A DNA stretch of 64,000 bases from Rhineura floridana (lineage: Eukaryota; Chordata; Lepidosauria; Squamata; Rhineuridae): contig NC_084482.1 of NCBI RefSeq assembly GCF_030035675.1, positions 220,557,943-220,621,942 of the forward strand, in the 5' to 3' direction. The notes beneath the pieces were generated by a model. That model was not told where the DNA came from, searched no databases, and saw nothing but the letters and a program-made list of their open reading frames with translations. Numbering within the stretch: the first letter of the stretch is position 1; each line of letters begins with the position of its first letter. Both the position numbers and the translations under genes were made by a program. Positions 23,659-33,740 of this stretch are shown here, piece by piece.

Positions 23659-24579
23659 TTAAAATTTGCCTGATGCTCCTTTTGATCCATCATCTTCCTT
23701 CCCCTCCTCTGCATATCCTTGTTGACTTTGTTTCCCAGGAACTATATCCATATCTTTGAGTTTATCTTCTTCCATATCTTTTGAAGCTTTTCTCAAGAAG
23801 TCCCTTGCTTTTTGAACAGTATTCAGTCTGTATTTCTGTTGTCTGAATGTAAAAATCACTCCTTCTGGAACGTCCCACCTAAATTGAATTTTGCATTGCT
23901 TAAGTTTTTCTGTAAGGAAAGCATATTCTTTTCTCTTACGTAAAAGTCTAATAGGAATTTCCTTCATCACCAGTATTTCCTTACCATCAATTTTAAAGGT
24001 ATATTTAAAGTGTTGCTGTAAAACCATGTCTCTGGTCGTCTTCTTTACGAAATGAACAAGCACATCTCTTGGAATTTTTTTCATTGTTGCATATCTGGAG
24101 TTAATTCTATAAACTTTGTCTATTTCAAATTCCATCCTATCTTCATTCAAGTCCAGAAATTTTACTAAAGCATTAACAATTTTATCTCTAATGTCTTCAC
24201 CTGTTTCCTCAGGGATTGCACGGAATCTCAAACAATGCTCTTTATTTCTCATTTCAGTCACAGCTAAATAGTCCAAATTTTTTTCTAGTTCCAGATTTAG
24301 TATATCTGTTCTATTCTCCAAGGTTTGTACCTTTTCTTTAGTATTTTTTGCATCTTCCTTTATTTGCCCAATTGTCCCTTTAATCTCATCCACTTGTGTT
24401 TTAATATAGTCTTTTATATCTGTCAATTCAGTTTTCATTTCCTGTTTCATTTCCTGTTTTATAGCATTAATCCCTTCCATTATTTTTTGAAACATTTCTG
24501 GGGGTATATCCTCTTCCTGTGTATCAATAGAACCTCTTCGCCCCTGGGCCTTGGTTGTTTTTTTAGTTGTCATTTTCAA
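23659..24579 (-). CDS. L1 ORF1 RNA-binding protein
   Basis: 306 codons, open. A basic, polar N-terminus (KMTTKKTTKAQGRRGS) leads into a coiled coil with strong heptad character (about residues 30-105: INAIKQEMKQEMKTELTDIK, then VQTLENRTDILNLELEKN). The RRM follows from about residue 108 (NKEHCLRFRAIPEE; VLVHFVKKTTRDMVLQQ), then the C-terminal domain (IPIRLLRKRKEYAFLTEKLK; IQFRWDVPEGVIFTFRQQKY). This is the usual L1 layout: a trimeric nucleic-acid chaperone that coats L1 RNA. It lies 12 bases upstream of ORF2. Confidence 0.9.
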   Translation of the reverse strand: MKMTTKKTTKAQGRRGSIDTQEEDIPPEMFQKIMEGINAIKQEMKQEMKTELTDIKDYIKTQVDEIKGTIGQIKEDAKNTKEKVQTLENRTDILNLELEKNLDYLAVTEMRNKEHCLRFRAIPEETGEDIRDKIVNALVKFLDLNEDRMEFEIDKVYRINSRYATMKKIPRDVLVHFVKKTTRDMVLQQHFKYTFKIDGKEILVMKEIPIRLLRKRKEYAFLTEKLKQCKIQFRWDVPEGVIFTFRQQKYRLNTVQKARDFLRKASKDMEEDKLKDMDIVPGKQSQQGYAEEGKEDDGSKGASGKF

Positions 24580-25175
24580 AAAGAGGCCTTTAATTTCTAA
24601 TATTAATCACTGTTTCAGAACCTAAGGGCAGTCTATTTCTTTTCTTTTTTTCCCTCCACCAAAAAGAAGAGTTAATATTCCAGGCCTATTATTGAAATCC
24701 AGCCAGCACAACACAGTCCTTATCTGCTTCCAAGAATGCAAAACAATTCTGGTTGCCAAGACTAAACAATTAGTAGCATATACGAGCAGCGGATTCATCC
24801 AACAAGAAATAGTCCAAAGAGAAAAATAGTCCAAAATATAATAATTACCTCTCATCCGTTTTTAAACTTTAAAAGTCCAAATTCAAGCCAGCTTTTTGTC
24901 GTAAAAAAAGTATATAAGTTGTTTATATTTTCTTTCTTCCTTAATTATATTTAAAAGAGAAAAAGTATGACTCACCCAGGTTTTTCAATTGCTGATTCAT
25001 AAACAAATCCCTTTTATTGCAGTAATTTAAGCCGAATGATAAGGTTTAGGCAGAAGTGGGCTCGCTGGTTAAGAACGTTTTTTTTGAGAGAAGAAAAAAC
25101 GCTTCGCTTTATTCCAGTTCAGCTTGCGTGGAATTCCTGACTCCGTCTTCAGCCGATCGGCTTGCCTTCTTATCT

Positions 25176-25252
25176 CAGAAATCAGCCAGAGCTTTACTGA
25201 CCTTCTTTTATACAAGGGGCGGTCAGTACATTCCGGCAGCAGTCCAGGTATT
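25176..25252 (+). repeat. 77-bp target site duplication of the L1, right copy
   Basis: Perfect copy of 19597-19673. After it the host LINE continues with CAACGCCAAGGTGCTTCCTC, as in unit 2. Confidence 0.95.
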
Positions 25253-26070
25253 CAACGCCAAGGTGCTTCCTCAACTTCTTTACGGGACCCAAATTTGTAG
25301 TGGAGGCAATTATGCATTGTTGGAGAGGGTACAATCTAAATTCATGAGGTCTGTTTTGGGCACTCCGAGATGTGTCCCCAATGTGACCTTACGCTTGGAA
25401 TTAGGTGCCCTTCTGATTGAGACACACGCTTGGATATAAAAATTTAACTACTGGATGAAGCTGCTATTTTTACCCACTGGATTGCCCCGATTAACTTTGG
25501 AAGATTCCTTCGAATCTCAATGGCAACGGGTAATGATTCACAAACTCGGAACTCTCGGTTGTTCGCTCCCAGCGATTGGTGCCCTAGGCCATACGACCGC
25601 TAAAACAACAATCATCCAACGCCTCAAAGATGTTGAGTATCAGAACAACATGAGCCTAGTTGCCGCTTATTCACAATGCAGTATTAATGTAAATTCCTGC
25701 AACTTGGCCACTTACATTTCAAGTTTATCTACCCCTAAACTCAGGAGAGCTTTTACCCTGGCACGATTCAATGTTCTGCCCTCGGCACTAATGGAGGGTA
25801 GATACAGGGGAGTCGATTATTATGATCTAACTTGCCCCTGTGGAGCAGATGCGGTGGAGACAGTGAACCTTGTACTACTTTGCTGCCCTTTTTATTCAGA
25901 TCTCCGCCTTAAGTTCATCTCCCCACTTTTATCTAATCTTCCTCTGAGCCCAGAAGCTATGATTTTACAATATTTAATGGCAGATTCAAAATCACAGATC
26001 ACTCTGAGGTCGCCTCGTTCTTCACAGCTGCTATGGCTCGCAGGAGGGACCTAATGCGATGTCTATTAGA

Positions 26071-26699
26071 TCAAGGTTTTAGCTAGATTACTATGTGTAC
26101 CTGGTTTTAGCTTTTTAGCTTTCTCACTGCACTGATACTGTATTGTATTCTATCTCCACTCTGATATTCAGAGGATCCGTAATTATACTGGTGGTCTTGG
26201 ACCATAACAAAGATTTTATGTTATCTTTGCATGGCCAGATGAAAGCAAGGTTACCAGTATATCCTACAGTCTCACACAGCAACATAAATTCCTTTCAGGT
26301 CCATATAACACTTGATGTCACTAAGCCCAGATTTGTCTGGGTTTCCTCCTACTGCCATACAACTGTGATATATATTTCTAAAATAGTATGCAATGAAAAG
26401 TGGGGTGTGGGGGAAGAGAAGGGCAGCAAGACTGCAGAACAGGACAAACTGGGCACAGCTCACTTCTCCTTGATTCTTAATAATTTGACTGCAGTCAAAA
26501 CAGCCGGTCAGACAGAAATATAGGAACAAATGAAGTTGTGATAGACTAAATCAGACCCTGGTCCCTCGTGATCAGTACTATCAATACTGGCTGGCAGCTG
26601 CGCTGCAGGTTTTCAGATAAAGGCACTTCTAAATTCCACCTGAAGATTCAAGGGATTAAACTTAGCTGAGCTTTGACAGGGATGGCCAAAGACCAACAC
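26071..26699. other. Unassigned intron sequence, unit 1
   Basis: No gene, RNA or repeat recognised. Shared with 58011-58640. Confidence 0.5.
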
Positions 26700-27180
26700 T
26701 ACATGAGTTTGCAATGATGCTCTGAACCGTAAGGGGAATGCCCGACTGATCTCTCCCCTTCATCAAACCCCTGTACAATTAGATCTTGTTCTTCTAGCCA
26801 AGAGACTAAGCCCAGGTTTGACATTTCTTTCAAAGATACAGATAAGCTAGTTAGTTCTGAACTGAAATTATTCTCCTCTCTCCAAAACACAGAACGACCT
26901 TAGATCTCCTGGAGATGAATAGCACAGGGACATGTAGATCCAAATGTCTCTTGTGGACAAGAAACTGTTCAAAAACCTCAATTCAGTGACACTGTGGAAA
27001 CCAATCCAGCTATCTTAATTTGGGGGATTTCTCAGCAGATGGGAAGGAAACTTCAACCTGGATGCCATTCCCCCTCCTTATATGAACAGCCTGGCTGGAT
27101 CAGACCACAGGCCTATCTATTCCAGCATCCTCACAGTGCCAAAGTGGATGCAGATGGGAAGTCTACAGGGAGCACATGAA
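26700..27180. repeat. Local ancient tandem duplication, first copy (unit 1)
   Basis: Matches 28680-29110 about 1.95 kb to the right, at lower identity than the units match each other. Shared blocks include GGAAACCAATCCAGC, ATCTTAATTTGGGGGAT, AAACTTCAACCT and ATCAGACCACAGGCCTATCT. Each ends in an old CR1 3' piece, minus strand (CCAGCATCCTCACAGTGCC). Confidence 0.8.
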
Positions 27181-27189
27181 GGCATCACT

Positions 27190-27520
27190 TAGCTCCAGCT
27201 GTTGTTCTGATTCCAGAGATATCACATCTATTTATTCATTTATAGGCTCTTTGTATACCGCTATTTCATTAGAAACGTCAAAGCAGTTTACAACCCGTTA
27301 AGAAAAGGCAACCACCATAAATTAAAAACATCAAATATACAATAAAAACAAAGGTCAAGTGTTGTGAAAAGAGCATGCTCTTAATTGCCTGCCTGGTGCA
27401 ACAGAACGGTTTTCAGCAGGCGCTTCGAAGTTAAAACAGAAGACGCCTGCTGAACCTCTGTTGGCAGAGCTTTGCAGAGAACTGGGCCGATGACACTGAA
27501 GGCTCAATTTCATGTCAATG
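27190..27520 (-). mobile_element. Old L2-type LINE 3' end, unit 1
   Basis: Starts with ATTTATTCATTTATAGGCTC then a CTTTGTATACCGCTATTTC segment, the general form of the L2-family 3' end in this window. The minus strand shows scraps of the ORF end and 3' UTR. Same at 59165-59455. The right limit is approximate. Confidence 0.55.
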
Positions 27521-27529
27521 TTCAAATCA

Positions 27530-28679
27530 TTTAAACTCTATAAAATCTAGTTTCAAAGGAGATGAAGCTTCATCATATATAGGGGATATTTTACAAATGA
27601 ATGCAAGCAAGAGTGAATTCGTTACAAGAAATTTTAAATGTCTCTACGCAAAGCACAGTAGCAAGCTGGAGGATGCAAAGGGAGACATCCTGGTTTGCTC
27701 CAAGAAAGCTAAATTGAGGAAGGTAACCTGGAAAGAAGGTGATGTGGAAGGCTAGTGACCAACTAATTTCAGAGATGAAAGGGAGACATCCTGGATAAAC
27801 TGAGGAAGGTAACCTGGGACGCACGTGCAAGAAAGGAAGATGCTTTAAATGCTAATATAATGCCAATATAGAGGTACTGATTAAACAGAGATTATAACTT
27901 TAGGGTTTCTATAGGTTTCAATTAATCAAAAAATGGCATCAGTATTTGTTAGGGAAAAGCTTTAAAAGAGCAGGTCACTTTGGGTCACCAATGATTGATA
28001 TTTGAGGTTTAGAAAGTCCCGAAGGTCACAAATAGCAGAACCAAAAGGAGACAGAAACCACAAAGTTTAATTTCAAAAAGTCGAACAAGTGTGCACTTTG
28101 AAAACAACCTATGTAGTCAGGGGCAGACACTTTCCAGGAAAGAAGGAGATGTGGAAGGCTAGTGACCAACTAATTTCAGAGATTTGACATTAAAACATCT
28201 TTAAGTAAGAGGGGGGAACATCCATGAGGGTATATAAAGAACACGTCATCACTCCCTGACCATCCAGAGACGGATCCTATGTTCTCTGAGCTACCACTTA
28301 GTCCCAGCAGCCTGGGCATTGCTTTTGGAGCATGGGGGTGCCCCTCTGTTGAGTTCCTCAACTCACAGAGTAAGGAAGATCTTTCATGCCTACAAGCTAC
28401 TTCATTGCTGCTAAGGATCCATTGGAGAAGCTTTGCTGATTTGAGAGTGAATGTGCATGCTTGTAATTTTCCTGTTTCCTCTTTTAAGAAAGCATTTATA
28501 TTTGATGTCACACTTTTGATTACTGCTGAAAATAGAGAGTGCTTCAAAGGCACATAGCACACGCTATTGCCAACCCTACACCTATGTGGAGGAAGCGTGG
28601 GGTATTTGAGGTGTTGGGGTACTCCCTCTAGGTTCCTGGAGACCACCAAGATTTAGTGTTGTGAAATCCTTCTACAGCT
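27530..28679. other. Unassigned intron sequence with short repeats, unit 1
   Basis: A segment of about 35 bp (GTGGAAGGCTAGTGACCAAC through TTTCAGAGAT) occurs at about 27746 and 28152, and GGGAGACATCCTGG occurs twice near 27680 and 27780. No gene recognised. Shared with 59465-60640. Confidence 0.5.
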
Positions 28680-29110
28680 TCCCTGAGTAATCTTTCAAGT
28701 CCATACCTACTGATCTCTCCCTTTCATCAGAGCCACATACAACTGGATCATGCTCTTCCAGCCAAGAGGTGAAGCCTAGTTTTGACATTCCCAAATTATC
28801 CTCTACTCCCCAAAGCAAACAAAGATTTTAGATCTGGAACCAATTAGTACAGGGACCCAAATTATCCCCCTGACCAGTTGCCTGGAGGTGTACATAAATC
28901 TCAACTCAGGGGCTCTGTGGAAACCAATCCAGCCATCTTAATTTGGGGGATTCCTCAGCAGGTAGAAAAGAAACTTCAACCTAGCGGCTCTTCCTCAGAA
29001 CAGCCCTGTGGAATCAGACCACAGGCCTATCTAGTCCAGCATCCTCACAGTGCCTGATCAGATGCGAATGGGAAGTCTACAGGGAGGACATAAAGGCAGC
29101 ACCCTCCGAT
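28680..29110. repeat. Local ancient tandem duplication, second copy (unit 1)
   Basis: Partner of 26700-27180. In unit 2 its counterpart is split by the L2 element at 60973-63574. Confidence 0.8.
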
Positions 29111-29574
29111 CTGACATAAGATGTGCGGCAGATAAAGGTGAGGCTTCAAAAGAACCACCAGGACCTTGAAATGGGCTGCCAATTGCTCCTTTGCTGGACT
29201 GGGGCGCACTTGCACCTGCCAGTCAGCTGATCAGCGTTTGGAGGGGGCTTTGCTCAAGGAAGGGGAAGCTGTTTCCAATGAATGGAAATCACTTCTCCCT
29301 CCCAGCGCTGCTCTGTGAAGCAGCCCCATTCAGCTCCTGAAGTTGAAAGAAGCAGTGTGGGGTGGCAAGCCAAGGGTTCAGCTTGGCTGTGGGTGCCTGT
29401 TCCCTTTCGGAAGCCACTGCTTTGTAGAAAGATCGGCTGTGCATGGGACTTCTCTGGCAGGCAGCCCATGCGAAAGGCACCTTTTTTCCTTCCCCCCCTG
29501 CTCAATGAAAGGAGGGGGAAGGGTGCTTCAGAGAGCACTTTGCAGCTTTAAGACAGTCACTGTGCTCCCAACGG

Positions 29575-29660
29575 GACAAGGGTTGCACTCAGGTCCTGCT
29601 TGCTTGCTTCCTATAGGCATGCTGCCATTGGCCTGATCCAGCAGGCTCTTCTTAAAGACA
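29575..29660 (+). mobile_element. Old CR1 3' tail
   Basis: Reads CAGGTCCTGCTTGC, then TTGGCCTGATCCAGCAGGCT and CTTCTTA, the CR1 3' end. It lies past the part of unit 1 that can be compared with unit 2. Confidence 0.65.
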
Positions 29661-30552
29661 TCTAAGATGTTCTCCAGGAGAACTCACACCCTGATTGGTC
29701 AATTAATCTGCAATGAATCATATTACACAGGAACTGAAAAATCCTACAATTTCCAAACCAAAATGGGGCCTCAACGCAGCTGAACATCTACCTGTTGATG
29801 TCGCATCTTTGGGATACTGGATAAAGGGATCTTTTCTTTCTTCCCAACACGAATGGAGGTCCGATTCTTTGAAGGAAATAGACAAGACTAGTTACTTTTG
29901 ACCAGAAAATATTCAGCTGTTACAAACAGAGATTTTTATAGATAAGAAAAGGTATAATTTTGATCTGTTAAGTCCTGCTCTCGGTGAATAGAACAGAGTT
30001 GTGTGGACCAAGTAGGGTCAGACTGGCACTTGTGAAGATGCGTCCACTGGGCATGAAGCTCATCTTGAAATGCTTGTTGGGGGTGAACCTAGTAAAGCCA
30101 GCTTCTTAGTAGGCTGCAAACTACTAGGGCAGAACCTAGTAAAGTCAGCAACAGCGGATGCAATTCACTGTGTCACAGGCCACCTGTATTTATAGAAATT
30201 GGCCATCTCCAATTCTTTATAATTGATTTACATAAAATTATGTGTGGAAAAGTAGCGCAAACAATACAAGCCAAAACATGAGTAAAAAGACAAGCTGCCA
30301 GTTAAAGTGTCTTTTTTCCTTTGAGTTTTGTTTACAGTAGTTCCAAAATAATTTTTTTCCCGTAAAGTATCAACATTTTATAAGGAGTCCGGGCATTCAG
30401 CCAATGATCATGTCTATATATGGCTGAAGCTGTACAGGGGTGAGTCAGGAAAACTTATTAGAATACAACATCAGCATCAAGATGCAGGTTTGGATGAGAG
30501 TTCAAATGAGGGAAACAAGAGTATAGTAGTAATATGAGCATGAACTGACAGA
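29661..30552. other. Unassigned sequence
   Basis: No gene, RNA or repeat recognised. It lies in the long intron of the broken KRAB zinc-finger gene. Confidence 0.5.
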
Positions 30553-30560
30553 GTCTAGAT

Positions 30561-30696
30561 CAGGGTTTCCCAACCTTTGGTCCACAGATGTTGCTGGACT
30601 ACAGTTCCCATAATTCCTGACCATTGGCCATGCTGGATGGGGCTGATGGGAGTTGTAGTCCCACAACATCTGTGGCTCAAAGGTCGGGAAACCCTG
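30561..30696. mobile_element. hAT-type foldback MITE
   Basis: 136 bp. CAGGGTTTCCCAACCTTTGG at the left pairs with GTCGGGAAACCCTG at the right, and the middle folds back again (TGGACTACAGTTCCCAT against ATGGGAGTTGTAGTCC). Perfect 8-bp target duplication GTCTAGAT at 30553-30560 and 30697-30704. It is related in its middle to the MITE at 12798-12914 but has different ends. Confidence 0.9.
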
Positions 30697-31009
30697 GTCT
30701 AGATAGATACAAACTAGAGCTATAAAAGACAGACAGCCTTGGGGATTTTTACCAGTTGTCCGTGACACTGGTCGAAGAAAGAACCACCTGCTCTGAGTGT
30801 TAAGGTCCACACGCAGCAAAGGTGAGATCACTCCTTTTCAGATGGAAATCAATGTGACCTATGCTGTCCTTTGAAATGCAACACGTTAGCGTACATCCCC
30901 TTTGTATGTGCTGTGTAAGACCTATGTTCTGATATGTGGCTATGTCCACAAAGTATAGTAAATTAGATGTGTTAATTATACATAGACACTGATAAAGATT
31001 TCGTTTCTT

Positions 31010-33149
31010 TTTTTTTTTTTCAATAATTTTTATTCAGATTTTCATAAAACATACAAGACGAAATCATAAAACATTCAAAGACAAAAAACAAAATCAAAAA
31101 TAGTTAAACAAAAAGAAAAAAAAGAAAAAAAAAACAAAAATAAAAAATAAAGAGTAAAATATTGACTTCCCATTTGTCAAAGATCAAATCAGTTATAAGT
31201 CTATAATATATAACAATCCTGTCTCTTAAGTCATATTATAAAATCACTTTCCTCCAGTAGTTTTCTTACTTAATCATCAAATCTCATAAACATTACTTTA
31301 TTCTTTCCACAAAAAGTCAAAGAGAGGTTTCAATTCTTTAAGAAATATATCTATCAATTTTTTTTTTCCAGATAAGCATATCGATTAATCCATCTCATTA
31401 CTAATTATGATAATCTTATTGTCATAACCATAGTCAAAATAAACATTTCAATTAATCCATCACATCAGAATCTGTTAGGTTCAGTAATTTCAGTAGCCAT
31501 TGTTCTATTATCCCTATTAGTTCCATTTTCCATCTTCCATCTTCAGTAGTCTTGTTAAGTCCAGTAATTTCAGTATCCAATCTTCCATTATCAGTATTCC
31601 ATAATAATCTTGCTGTCAAAGCCATAGTCATATAGTAAGAGTCTGATGGGAATTACCTCTATCCCAAATATTTTCTTGCCATCCATTCTGAATAGGTTGC
31701 TGAAATACTGCTGTAAAATCATATCTCTGTTCTTTTTTTCAAAATACACTGGGTCATCTCTTGAAAGTTTTTCCATTGTCACATGGCTGCAGTTAATTCC
31801 ATAGATTTTCTCTATATTGGGCTCCATCACATCATTCCAGTCCAGAAGATTATCCATGCCATTGATAACTTTATCTCTAGAATCTTCATTAATTTCTTCA
31901 GAGATAACATTAAGTTCCAAACAATAGATTTTATTTCTAAAGTCCATAGACTCCAAATCTTGTTCCTGTTCCACGTTTGTTCCAATCTCCGGGATCTCCT
32001 CTCTCACAGGGACCCCTGTTCCAGTCTCCAGGGTCTCCTCTCTCACAGGGACCCCTGTTCCAGTCTCCAGGGTCTCCTCTCTCACAAGGACCCCTATGTC
32101 TTTAATCTCCTGTGTCTCCAAACAATAGATTTTGTTTCTAAAGTCCATAGACTCCAAATCTTTTTCCTGTTCCACGTTTGTTCCAATCTCCGGGGTCTCC
32201 TCTCTCACAGGGACCCCTTCCAGGGTCACCTCTCTCACAGGGACCCCTATATCTTTAATCTCCTGCTTCATTTTACTCAATTCAATTTTCAGCTCCTTAC
32301 AACCCTGTCGCAGGTTTTGTTTCGTTATCTCAATCTCATCCATTATTTTCTGAAACATAGTTATTTCCAGATTCTCAGCCACTTTCTTAATTGCCATTTT
32401 AAAAGAAAAATATAGGAAAACCACTTCTTATTTCAGCAACAATTGGGTTAATACTCCAAACTTGGTGACATCACAGTATAAACAGAGCAGACAGCCTTAT
32501 CTCTCCATGCTTAAGTAAACAAAATGCAGTTCCCAGGATCGAAACAATTAATGGCGGTCGTCAGGAAACAGATTCGTCAAAATAAAATAGACCAAAAAGA
32601 GAGTAGTCTCAGACAATATAATATTCTTCAAAATAAAAATCTGGAATAGAAATCCCTCTTCTGTGTATATCTTTAGAATGCAAATCCAGGACAGCTTTTT
32701 GCAACAAAAACAGAGATAAGCTATTAATTAGTGAGTAGCAGAGAGAAGTTATGGCTCCCCAGTGAGATGTCAAAAACCGATCAATCTGGCAAATCTCTTT
32801 TAAACAGCAACAATTTAAGTCAAGTAAAAGAAAAATATAGAAAGAAGGGTGCTTGCCTGTTAGTGCGTTCTCTCTTAGAAGATAAGATGAACGTTCGCTT
32901 TATCAGATAGAGCTTGTTGTTGAAAATCCGTCCCACCTTCGTCGGCTGGACCTCGTCCCATAAATTAATGAGATCTGGTCGTCCCAACAAAAATAGGCTT
33001 TGAGGTTAATCTCTTCGTTTCTCCCTACCCGGGAGAAGTTTAATCAGTCAAAAAAAAAAAAACTGACTGATATATCTGAATAAGCTTCTTTTGAGGCAGG
33101 AGCCCGTCTCAAAAGCAGGCACAGGCTAAGTCACCCTTCCCGGAAGTCC
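31010..33149 (-). mobile_element. Half-L1 (HAL1-like) element, copy 3
   Basis: Flanked by an 18-bp target duplication ATAAAGATTTCGTTTCTT (30992-31009 and 33150-33167). Same 5' end (ACTTCCGGG on the minus strand), same 3' end and same internal junction as copies 1 and 2. It is about 150 bp longer because of extra sequence in ORF1. Confidence 0.92.
31591..32397 (-). CDS. ORF1-derived protein of half-L1 copy 3, with an internal duplication
   Basis: 268 codons, open. Compared with the 216-codon copies, it has an extra CKELKIELSK-type piece near residue 25, and the block VEQE-DLESMDFRNKIYCLE is present twice with VREE units between. It has five VREE-type units and one VREV unit. The changes keep the frame. 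The extra residues suggest slippage or template switching within the repeat. Confidence 0.7.
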   Translation of the reverse strand: MAIKKVAENLEITMFQKIMDEIEITKQNLRQGCKELKIELSKMKQEIKDIGVPVREVTLEGVPVREETPEIGTNVEQEKDLESMDFRNKIYCLETQEIKDIGVLVREETLETGTGVPVREETLETGTGVPVREEIPEIGTNVEQEQDLESMDFRNKIYCLELNVISEEINEDSRDKVINGMDNLLDWNDVMEPNIEKIYGINCSHVTMEKLSRDDPVYFEKKNRDMILQQYFSNLFRMDGKKIFGIEVIPIRLLLYDYGFDSKIIMEY

Positions 33150-33204
33150 ATAAAGATTTCGTTTCTTGATCGGCCATTCGATATTCCTAGACCTAAAAAG
33201 ATTC

Positions 33205-33592
33205 TGTTAGCAGTCATCATGACTTGCATTTTATTGTGCTTCCAATAGATGGCAGGTTATACAGGGAAGCAAAGAGTTAAAGGCCTTGATTAGCAAAGAG
33301 CTGGTTGCATCAGATTCACAGCTGCAGGACCTTAGAGTAATTAAGGAATGGCCCATAAAAGAAAGGGGGTGGCTGCAGCAATGTGTGGGGGATGAAGGAG
33401 TCATATGGTGAAGGTGCTGTTATGTTTGTGTATGATCCTGTGTATCCAGAGAACTTTATTCGTGTGTCTCAAGTAAAGCTTCTCCTTAACAAAGCTGTGG
33501 CAGTCTATCTGGTGTCTTCTTATTGCTACAACTGGGCTACAGGGCTACTTATACTTTCTGCAACTAGGTCTGCACTACTTATGCTTCCAACA
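33205..33592 (+). repeat. Left LTR of the Copia fossil
   Basis: Begins TGTTAGCAGTCATCATGAC and ends TTATGCTTCCAACA, with short imperfect inverted ends (TGTT...AACA). Confidence 0.92.
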
Positions 33593-33594
33593 AA

Positions 33595-33609
33595 GGGTTA
33601 TGGGCCCAG
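33595..33609 (+). promoter_or_regulatory. Primer-binding site for a half tRNA(iMet)
   Basis: GGGTTATGGGCCCAG is the exact complement of the anticodon-loop side of vertebrate initiator tRNA-Met (CUGGGCCCAUAACCC). It starts 2 nt after the LTR. Drosophila copia is known to prime from this internal part of tRNA(iMet) rather than from its 3' end. Confidence 0.85.
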
Positions 33610-33612
33610 ATC

Positions 33613-33740
33613 CTAAGCAGATCCTAAGTGTGAAAGCCCAGATCCTAAGCAGATCCTAAGCGTGAAAGCCCAGAGTCGAAGCGTGAAAGCCCAGAGTCGG
33701 AGTGTGAAAGCCCAGAGTCGGAGCGTGAAAGCCCAGCTGC
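33613..33740 (+). repeat. Leader minisatellite in the Copia fossil
   Basis: Units of about 21 bp with the core GTGAAAGCCCAGAGTCGG, preceded by units with GCAGATCCTAAG. At least four units lie between the primer site and gag. Confidence 0.85.

Larger units (their letters stand above)
19674..25175 (-). mobile_element. Full-length L1 LINE (unit 1 only)
   Basis: On the minus strand: 5' UTR of about 0.6 kb (25175-24580), ORF1 (24579-23659), a 12-base gap, ORF2 (23646-19884, broken), 3' UTR with AATAAA (near 19700) and a poly(A) tail (T run 19674-19685). Flanked by a perfect 77-bp target duplication. It is inserted in the old LINE at 19150-26070 and absent from unit 2, so it came after the duplication. 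Length of about 5.5 kb is close to that of other full-length vertebrate L1s without long UTRs. Confidence 0.95.

Noticed and set aside
28176-28649. 157-codon minus-strand frame kept in both units (60117-60590)
   Set aside because: No recognisable domain or splice context. Nearly all differences between the two copies change the amino acid, as for neutral duplicated sequence.
33613-33740. CRISPR-like array of 21-bp repeats
   Set aside because: Contiguous tandem minisatellite without spacers, in a Copia leader in vertebrate DNA.
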